Shown here: positions 6,904-11,325 of the stretch, one piece after another
Layout: every line of letters begins with the position of its first letter
Numbering within the stretch: the stretch's first letter is position 1
Assembly (NCBI GenBank): GCA_031264715.1
Contig: JAISDP010000215.1
Span: 1 to 11,325, forward strand
Reading direction: 5' to 3'
Source: Bacteroidales bacterium
Lineage (GTDB): Bacteria > Bacteroidota > Bacteroidia > Bacteroidales > UBA4181
Length of the DNA: 11,325 nt
The notes under the pieces: model-generated
What the model saw: the letters and a program-made list of their open reading frames with translations, nothing else
Told to the model about the DNA's origin: nothing
The model's database searches: none
Translations under genes and position numbers: made by a program

Positions 6904-7569
6904 ATGCTTGCCAGGGATCTCATATCAGAAGTAATTTCGCCGTTGCAGCCGTCCGACACCGGAGCCAAAGGACTGCACCGGATGGAAGCGTTTCGTATTT
7001 CGCACTTGCCGGTTGTAAACCACGGCGACCTTCTCGGGCTGGTTTCCGATGTGGACATTTTTGACCGTAACAGGGCAGACATGCCGGTGGGCGAATATCC
7101 TCTTTCTATTTTTGACCCGTTTGTACACGAACATCAGCACTTATACGAAGTAATCGAGTTGGTTTCACGACTTAGCCTGACTGCTGTGCCCGTGTTGACA
7201 GAAAAGCACAAATATCTTGGGGTAATCACTGTTCAACAGTTGATTCAAGCCCTTGGCGACATGGCAGCCGTAAACATGCCAGGGGGAATTATTGTACTCG
7301 AACTGAATTCCAATGATTATTCGCTGGCACAAATAGCACGCATTGTTGAGGATAATGATGCAAAAATACTGAGCAGTTATACCACATTGACTGCCGATTC
7401 CCTAAAAATGGAAGTAACCCTGAAAATCAATCAGGTAGACTTGACTTCCATCATTCAGTCGTTCCTGCGGTATGATTATACGATCAAGGCTTCGTTCCAG
7501 GGCAGCAACCGCAACGAGGATATACTGCGCAACAATTATGACCAGTTTATGATGTACCTCAACGTATAA
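6904..7569 (+). CDS. CBS-pair protein with C-terminal ACT-like domain
   Basis: A 221-aa soluble protein. Residues about 1-55 form the first CBS motif (LPVVNHGDLLGLVSDVDIF) and about 65-118 the second (TAVPVLTEKHKYLGVITVQQLI). CBS pairs (Bateman modules) typically bind adenine nucleotides such as AMP, ATP or SAM. Residues about 127-200 (GGIIVLELNSNDYSLAQIAR onward) look like an ACT-type beta-alpha fold, another small-ligand module. There is no catalytic domain, so a regulatory role is likely. The next gene, 57 bases after the stop, is NAD kinase, and the two appear co-transcribed; as I recall this pairing is common in Bacteroidales. A role in tuning NADP synthesis is inference. ATG 6904 is preferred: it follows the promoter closely and begins just before the CBS domain. 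Confidence 0.85.
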   Translation: MLARDLISEVISPLQPSDTGAKGLHRMEAFRISHLPVVNHGDLLGLVSDVDIFDRNRADMPVGEYPLSIFDPFVHEHQHLYEVIELVSRLSLTAVPVLTEKHKYLGVITVQQLIQALGDMAAVNMPGGIIVLELNSNDYSLAQIARIVEDNDAKILSSYTTLTADSLKMEVTLKINQVDLTSIIQSFLRYDYTIKASFQGSNRNEDILRNNYDQFMMYLNV

Positions 7570-7626
7570 AAGTGAAGAGTAACAGGAAAAATGTTGTTGC
7601 CTGTTACCCGACACCTGTCAGTTTTT

Positions 7627-8502
7627 ATGATTGCCATCTATAGTAAAACCTTTGACGAGCGTAGCGCCGGGATCATTCACCGCCTGTTGGAAATATTGGC
7701 GCAAACGGGTACTGATGTATTGATACATCAGCCTCTGTACGATTTCCTGGCCTCACTGTCGCGAACAGTCAGTGGCGTAACCCGAACTTTCCACGGATAC
7801 GACGATCTTCCTGCCAGCACGCGTTTCCTGGTTAGTGTAGGGGGCGACGGCACATTTCTTAATTCAATCAACATCATCCGCGACAGCGGCATACCGGTGG
7901 TCGGGATCAACACAGGCAGACTCGGTTTTTTGGCGCATATTACCGACAGCGATTTGCAGGAATCAGTCGAGAAACTGTTAGCCGACGAATTGCCGGTTGA
8001 GGAGCGCACCTTGATGCATGCAACCATTAACGCCCAGGCAGCCGACAGTTTCCCATACGCCTTGAACGATATGGTGATCCAGAAAAATACTGCCGGACTG
8101 ATCACTGTCCATACCTGGAGTAACGACGAATTTCTGAACTCGTATTGGGCCGACGGGTTGATTGTGTCCACCCCAACCGGTTCATCGGCTTACTCGTTGA
8201 GTGTTGGCGGCCCGATAGTAGCGCCCGAATCGCAGAACTTTATTATTTCACCCATTGCAGCCCACAACCTGAATGTACGCCCGTTAGTGATTCCCGACAA
8301 TGTGGTGCTGAGGCTGAAAGCCGAATGTCGCGACAAAAACCGGCGTTTTACCCTGTCGCTCGATTCACGTTCCATCGAATGTGTCAGCGGTACCGAAATA
8401 GAACTCAAGCGGGCCGGGTTTAAAGTCAAAATTGTCAAATCGGCATCTTTCTATACTACCTTGCGCAACAAACTGATGTGGGGCGTGGATAAGAGAAACT
8501 GA
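7627..8502 (+). CDS. nadK: NAD kinase
   Basis: Phosphorylates NAD to NADP using ATP or polyphosphate; cytoplasmic and normally essential. From ATG 7627 the protein is 291 aa, normal for bacterial NadK. Visible motifs: GGDGT (72-76) with the catalytic Asp, NTGRLGFL (95-102), ND (147-148) and STPTGSSAY (181-189), the NAD-binding and active-site elements, all intact. The frame is open upstream to an ATG at 7591, adding 12 residues (MLLPVTRHLSVF). Homologues start with a beta-strand like MIAIYSKTF, so the later start is preferred. It lies 57 bases after the CBS gene and its stop is one base from the next start codon, which points to a translationally coupled operon. Confidence 0.96.
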   Translation: MIAIYSKTFDERSAGIIHRLLEILAQTGTDVLIHQPLYDFLASLSRTVSGVTRTFHGYDDLPASTRFLVSVGGDGTFLNSINIIRDSGIPVVGINTGRLGFLAHITDSDLQESVEKLLADELPVEERTLMHATINAQAADSFPYALNDMVIQKNTAGLITVHTWSNDEFLNSYWADGLIVSTPTGSSAYSLSVGGPIVAPESQNFIISPIAAHNLNVRPLVIPDNVVLRLKAECRDKNRRFTLSLDSRSIECVSGTEIELKRAGFKVKIVKSASFYTTLRNKLMWGVDKRN

Positions 8503-8503
8503 C

Positions 8504-9310
8504 ATGGATATTCTCACGCACATCATTTCGGGAGTTGCCGCAAGCAGCGTTGTAGCAGCTTCTACAAAGTCAAAGATACCCGCGCCACGCATACTTGCTG
8601 TGGGAGCCCTGGGTGGCGCCTTTCCGGATATCGACGCCATCAGTCTTTGGAGCAAGTTTGATTCGACCATTGGGAAATGGTTCGGGCTGACGCACACAGG
8701 TAAGGAAATCTATTTCGGGAAATTCTGGTATTCACACCACGGATTCTTCCACTCCATTGCAGCAGCCATTATGATTGGCTTCCTGTTAGGATGCCTGGCT
8801 TACCTGTATCATTGGTTGCAATGGCAACGGCAAAGAGACCCTTTTACCCGGTTCTTCAAAACCAATTCGACCTTATACCTTATTTTTGTATTGGGATGTT
8901 TGGCCCATGTTGCAGGCGACTTGATCACACCGGCATCCGTATGGGGAGGCGTCCGCCTGTTCTGTCCACATGCGGGCTATGCAGGCGGACAGGGCAGTGT
9001 TTGGTGGTGGAACAATTATGATATATTTCTCATAATTGCCACAGGTACACTGTTAAATATTCTACTCATCGTTGTTGCCAAACATATCCGTTTCCGAACC
9101 GGGGTCATCTCCTTCCTGGTTGCACTGCTTATTCTTGCGGGAGTATGGCGACAGGCAGCCGCCCGGCAAACCGACTATGCCTATACCGGGCATACCGGCC
9201 AATATCAACAATTAGAACAGAAATCGCGGAAGGAACAGCAACGCATTCTCGGTCCGAAACTTTACCGTATAATGGAACGATTTGATAACTGGCTGATCAT
9301 AAATTTCTGA
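8504..9310 (+). CDS. Membrane-bound metal-dependent hydrolase, YdjM/DUF457 family
   Basis: A 268-aa polytopic inner-membrane protein. Conserved metal-ligand candidates of the family are present: His6 in LTHIISG, FPDID (40-44), SHHGFFHS (77-84) and HVAGDLITP (135-143), the last followed by a WGGVRLFCP segment. Hydrophobic helices lie near 27-40, 84-102, 123-138, 173-193 and 200-215, and the C-terminus (about 220-268) is polar. E. coli YdjM is a LexA-controlled member; the reaction is unknown, though the His/Asp pattern suggests a metal-dependent hydrolase acting on a lipid or phosphoester. The ATG starts one base after the nadK stop, so the genes are probably coupled. No LexA-type box was recognised upstream. 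The operon ends in the terminator at 9361-9400. Confidence 0.85.
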   Translation: MDILTHIISGVAASSVVAASTKSKIPAPRILAVGALGGAFPDIDAISLWSKFDSTIGKWFGLTHTGKEIYFGKFWYSHHGFFHSIAAAIMIGFLLGCLAYLYHWLQWQRQRDPFTRFFKTNSTLYLIFVLGCLAHVAGDLITPASVWGGVRLFCPHAGYAGGQGSVWWWNNYDIFLIIATGTLLNILLIVVAKHIRFRTGVISFLVALLILAGVWRQAAARQTDYAYTGHTGQYQQLEQKSRKEQQRILGPKLYRIMERFDNWLIINF

Positions 9311-9329
9311 ATTGTGACAGGTATTATGC

Positions 9330-9341
9330 CGTGTGCACACG
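9330..9341. repeat. 12-bp palindrome CGTGTGCACACG
   Basis: A perfect GC-rich 12-bp palindrome in the convergent intergenic region, 19 bases past the DUF457 stop. It could form a short stem or be a protein-binding site. A palindrome this long is expected a few times by chance in 11 kb. Confidence 0.35.
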
Positions 9342-9360
9342 ATACAGGACGTGCATCATG

Positions 9361-9400
9361 CAAAAGCCCGCTTCCTTTCCGGGAAACAGGCTTTTGTTAT
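9361..9400 (+). terminator. Rho-independent terminator of the CBS-nadK-DUF457 operon
   Basis: CAAAAGCC (9361-9368) pairs perfectly with GGCTTTTG (9389-9396). The enclosed 20 bases contain a small TTCC/GGAA stem, and TTATT follows on the plus strand. It lies 50 bases after the DUF457 stop. The A-rich left arm lets the hairpin be read from the minus strand as well, so it may also serve the convergent lipoprotein gene. Confidence 0.75.
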
Positions 9401-9402
9401 TG

Positions 9403-9420
9403 AAACGGCAAGTCCCGTTT
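9403..9420 (-). terminator. Small hairpin at the lipoprotein stop codon
   Basis: AAACGG (9403-9408) and CCGTTT (9415-9420) form a 6-bp stem with a six-base loop that overlaps the first bases of the minus-strand TAA. On the minus strand it is followed by TCAATAAC, not a U-run. It probably acts with the larger hairpin at 9361-9396 as a convergent 3'-end block. Confidence 0.35.
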
Positions 9421-10138
9421 ATTTGATTACCAATGTATAAGGATTGTAACTCCCAAGTTTGTATTCATCCTCTCCCTCATCATTTACGCCGGTTTTACAT
9501 TTAATATTTACTTTTACCTGGTTAGTAGAAGCATCCCTGTATGGTGAAAGGAAGGATGACGCGTATGACATATCAAAAGCATAGGGCAAATTGTAAAGTG
9601 ATTCTGTCCCTGTCCCGCTTTTCCTTACTCTCAGATATAATGTTGGGATATTGTCTTTTACCTCTTCCTCGGGATCAAAAGTCAACTCGTATTCAATTGT
9701 TTGACTTTCAGAGACTATTAATCGAATTCCCAAAAACAATATATTATGAACCATGTCAATTACAAATACATCTCCAACTTCTTCGGAAAAATCATCATAT
9801 CTGCTTTTGCCTTCCGGTGTTCCTTCCGGATAGCCTTTTCCGACTTTTACATATTCAAAATTTGATATGGTATAATATTCCGTCGAAGGCTGATTATCAA
9901 AATTAATGTCAAAATAAGCCAAAACAGGATCTCCGATGTTCAAATCCGTCAGGAGATAATCACTCAATTCAGGGACAACAAAGGAGTCGTTATAAGTTTG
10001 AATGACAGGCAGACCGGAAGAAGAATACCCTACAACAGCTGCAACCTGGCCAAAGGATTGTATATTATTACCTTTATCTATACAACTCGAAAATACGAGC
10101 ATTAATACACCCAAAAAAGGGAAAACTATTTTTTTCAT
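9419..10138 (-). CDS. Bacteroidales lipoprotein of unassigned family
   Basis: With the start at ATG 10138 the protein has 239 aa. It opens with MKKIVFPFLGVLMLVFSSC, a type II signal peptide: two lysines, a hydrophobic stretch and an FSSC lipobox with the lipidated Cys19. It should be an envelope lipoprotein. The rest is beta-rich: an N-terminal half with FGQVAAVVGY and GDPVLAYFDINF, and a C-terminal half with YELTFDPEEE, LYLRVRKSGTG and YNPYTLVIK. The layout recalls NigD-like or related Bacteroides lipoproteins, but I cannot assign a family. The frame extends seven codons to a TTG at 10159; the ATG gives a normal signal peptide and is preferred. The DNA is visibly more AT-rich than the housekeeping genes. 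The gene is convergent with the nadK operon and divergent from the truncated regulator. No exact TAnnTTTG lies upstream. Confidence 0.7.
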   Translation of the reverse strand: MKKIVFPFLGVLMLVFSSCIDKGNNIQSFGQVAAVVGYSSSGLPVIQTYNDSFVVPELSDYLLTDLNIGDPVLAYFDINFDNQPSTEYYTISNFEYVKVGKGYPEGTPEGKSRYDDFSEEVGDVFVIDMVHNILFLGIRLIVSESQTIEYELTFDPEEEVKDNIPTLYLRVRKSGTGTESLYNLPYAFDMSYASSFLSPYRDASTNQVKVNIKCKTGVNDEGEDEYKLGSYNPYTLVIK

Positions 10139-10211
10139 ATTCAATCTATATCTATTCAATGTGAATTAAATTTATTATGTTTAACATATACATAAAGATG
10201 CAAAAAATAAA

Positions 10212-11174
10212 AAACGTTGCTTTAAAGCAAGGTTAAAAATTGTTGCGGATGGCAAACTGACTTACGGCGGACTGTTGTTTTTGGGTACAAATGCTGCAAT
10301 AACCGACCATTTTTCGGATTTCAGAATAGATTATTTAGAAATTCCTGCCACAAATTACGCCGATGCCGAGCCACGCTATACTTTTCGGGTTGAGGAACAG
10401 GAAAACCTGTGGGAATACTATTTTGTGCTGTTTCAACGTTTGCGGATTTATGCCAACAATCCGCTCACAATCGGCAAAATGGGAATCGGACACGAGGATA
10501 CAAAGGAAATAGACGCTTTGCGTGAGGCGCTTGTAAATCTGCTCATTCACACCGATTATTTCAGCCCGATGAAGCCTCGTATTCGGGTTTTTACCAACCG
10601 AATAGAATTTGAAAATCCGGGTAAATTGCCCCGCACTGTTGAAGAACTGATGAGAACAGACGAAACTTTGCCGCGAAACCCTGTTTTGGCAAAATTCTTT
10701 CGTGTAGCAAAACTGTGTGAAAGTGCAGGTTACGGTTTTGACAAGATGCTTCAATGGAAGAAGCAAACAGGAAATGAAGTCCTTTTTGAAACCACCATTG
10801 ACAAAACGAAATTTACTTTTATGATTGGTACCACAAAAGCAGAAAGCGGTACAATAGATGGCAAAAGCGGTATGATTGAAGATAAAAGATGTATGGAAAG
10901 TGGTATGATAAACGATGAAGGTGGTATAAAAAGTGGTACGATACCCCCCAAAAGTGGTATGAAAGGTGGTACGATAAATAAAATATTATTGTTAATCGAA
11001 AACGATAACACGATTTCTCTAACACACCTTTCAAAAGAAATAGGCATAAATCGTTCTGCAATTCAGAAACACATTGACAACTTGAAAGATAAAGGAACTA
11101 TTCGCCGAGATGGTGCAGGTAAAGGTGGAAAATGGGTAATAATGAAACCATATGTCGAGCAAGGTGCAAACTGA
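10212..11174 (+). pseudogene. 5'-truncated AlbA_2/AAA-type regulator with winged helix (COG2865-like)
   Basis: The protein resembles the middle and end of transcriptional regulators that normally begin with an AlbA_2/Schlafen-like domain of about 120-150 residues. That domain is absent. The frame stays open upstream of the first TTG (10275) back to 10185, and the codons at 10233-10286 read LKIVADGKLTYGGLLFLG, a segment conserved in this family just after the missing domain. What remains: FSDFRIDYLEI, the divergent AAA region with ALREALVNLLIHTDYF and NRIEFENPGKLP, SAGYGFDKML, a repetitive SGT/SGM linker, and a C-terminal winged helix (LTHLSKEIGINRSAIQKHIDNL, split as LTHLSKEIG and NRSAIQKHIDNL). 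No ATG, promoter or SD is evident at the new 5' end. Loss of the start and N-terminal domain argues for a pseudogene; a truncated product from an internal start cannot be excluded. Confidence 0.72.
10838..10976 (+). repeat. Degenerate in-frame repeat encoding an SGT/SGM/GGT linker
   Basis: Units like AAAAGTGGTATGATA recur about seven or eight times at irregular spacing and keep the reading frame. They encode ESGTI, KSGMI, ESGMI, GGI, KSGTI, KSGMK and GGTI. The linker joins the AAA-like domain to the winged helix. Family members often have GGV-type repeats at this place, so this is a diverged version and a likely site of slippage. Confidence 0.7.
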
Positions 11175-11184
11175 TGTTCTTGTC

Positions 11185-11224
11185 AGGGTCAATAAAAAAA
11201 ATCACCCTAAAACATTTTTTTTTT
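11185..11224 (+). terminator. Weak hairpin plus T-run after the truncated regulator
   Basis: AGGGT (11185-11189) and ACCCT (11204-11208) can pair around a 14-base A-rich loop, and a run of ten T follows at 11215-11224. The stem is short and the T-run is six bases away, so termination may be inefficient. The T-run also overlaps the -33 region of the next promoter. Confidence 0.35.
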
Positions 11225-11252
11225 GTTTTTGTTCGAAAACAATTTATATTTG
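11221..11252 (+). promoter_or_regulatory. Bacteroidota promoter for the gene at the right edge
   Basis: TTTTG at 11221-11225, a 19-base spacer, then TATATTTG at 11245-11252, an exact TAnnTTTG. The ATG at 11287 lies 34 bases further on. Confidence 0.7.
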
Positions 11253-11286
11253 TCCCCGATTTTTAAACCAAAAAGTATCTCTAAAC

Positions 11287-11325
11287 ATGTCGAATTTTCT
11301 CGAAAATTTCTTACAGGCAATGTCC
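11287..11325 (+). CDS. First 13 codons of an unidentified gene (cut by the window end)
   Basis: ATG at 11287 opens a frame that runs off the window (MSNFLENFLQAMS). It follows a well-formed promoter and an A-rich leader (CCAAAAAGTATCTCTAAAC), so a real start is likely. Thirteen residues are too few to assign a family. Confidence 0.5.
   Translation, partial: MSNFLENFLQAMS

Noticed and set aside
6723..7064. 113-codon frame starting just after mazG
   Set aside because: It runs out of register into the CBS gene; its second half is a shadow of that gene, and the first half has no domain or promoter.
9330..9341. 12-bp palindrome as a regulatory operator
   Set aside because: It lies between convergent genes, not upstream of any start, and such palindromes are expected by chance.
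10838..10976. Short repeated units considered as a CRISPR array
   Set aside because: Units are short, degenerate, irregularly spaced and in frame with a coding region; no constant repeat with unique spacers.
10751..11047. Minus-strand frame rich in Ile, Pro, Leu and Ser that looks like a membrane protein
   Set aside because: It is the antisense translation of the SGT/SGM repeat linker; the periodicity comes from the sense strand.

Overview
The window looks like chromosomal DNA of a member of the Bacteroidota, most likely Bacteroidales. Several intergenic regions carry the Bacteroidota-type -7 box TAnnTTTG, three of them with a TTG-type -33 element 19-20 bases upstream. Start codons mostly lack a Shine-Dalgarno sequence. 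The protein families fit this order: an MPQIS-type PLP aminotransferase, a DUF3352/propeller protein, a CBS protein next to NAD kinase, and a lipoprotein with an FSSC lipobox.

Layout. Positions 1-794 are a degenerate zone. It holds a minus-strand, internally deleted remnant of a transposase-like ORF family (45-383), bracketed by inverted copies of a 35-bp repeat (85-119 and 459-493), then a hairpin-rich intergenic stretch. Positions 795-9310 are an ordered core: a PLP aminotransferase (minus) divergent from a 918-aa membrane-anchored DUF3352/beta-propeller protein (plus); a small four-helix membrane protein; mazG; and a likely operon of a CBS-domain protein, NAD kinase and a YdjM/DUF457 membrane hydrolase, closed by a strong hairpin terminator. 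Positions 9419-10138 (minus) encode an unassigned lipoprotein convergent with that operon. Positions about 10212-11174 (plus) hold the 3' portion of a COG2865-type regulator (AlbA_2/divergent AAA plus winged helix) that lost its N-terminal domain. The window ends with a good promoter and the first 13 codons of another gene.

How the genes work together. MazG (NTP clean-up), NAD kinase (NADP supply) and a CBS protein (a family that often senses adenine nucleotides) make a nucleotide-metabolism neighbourhood. The CBS-nadK-DUF457 order looks co-transcribed, so nucleotide control of NADP synthesis is a reasonable but unproven idea. The two edges are rearranged accessory DNA. No CRISPR array, tRNA or rRNA was seen. 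The most interesting items are the inverted repeat around the collapsed gene, the structured repeat that supplies the mazG -33 box, the duplicated DUF3352 fused to a roughly eight-repeat propeller, and the decapitated regulator with its degenerate SGT/SGM linker.
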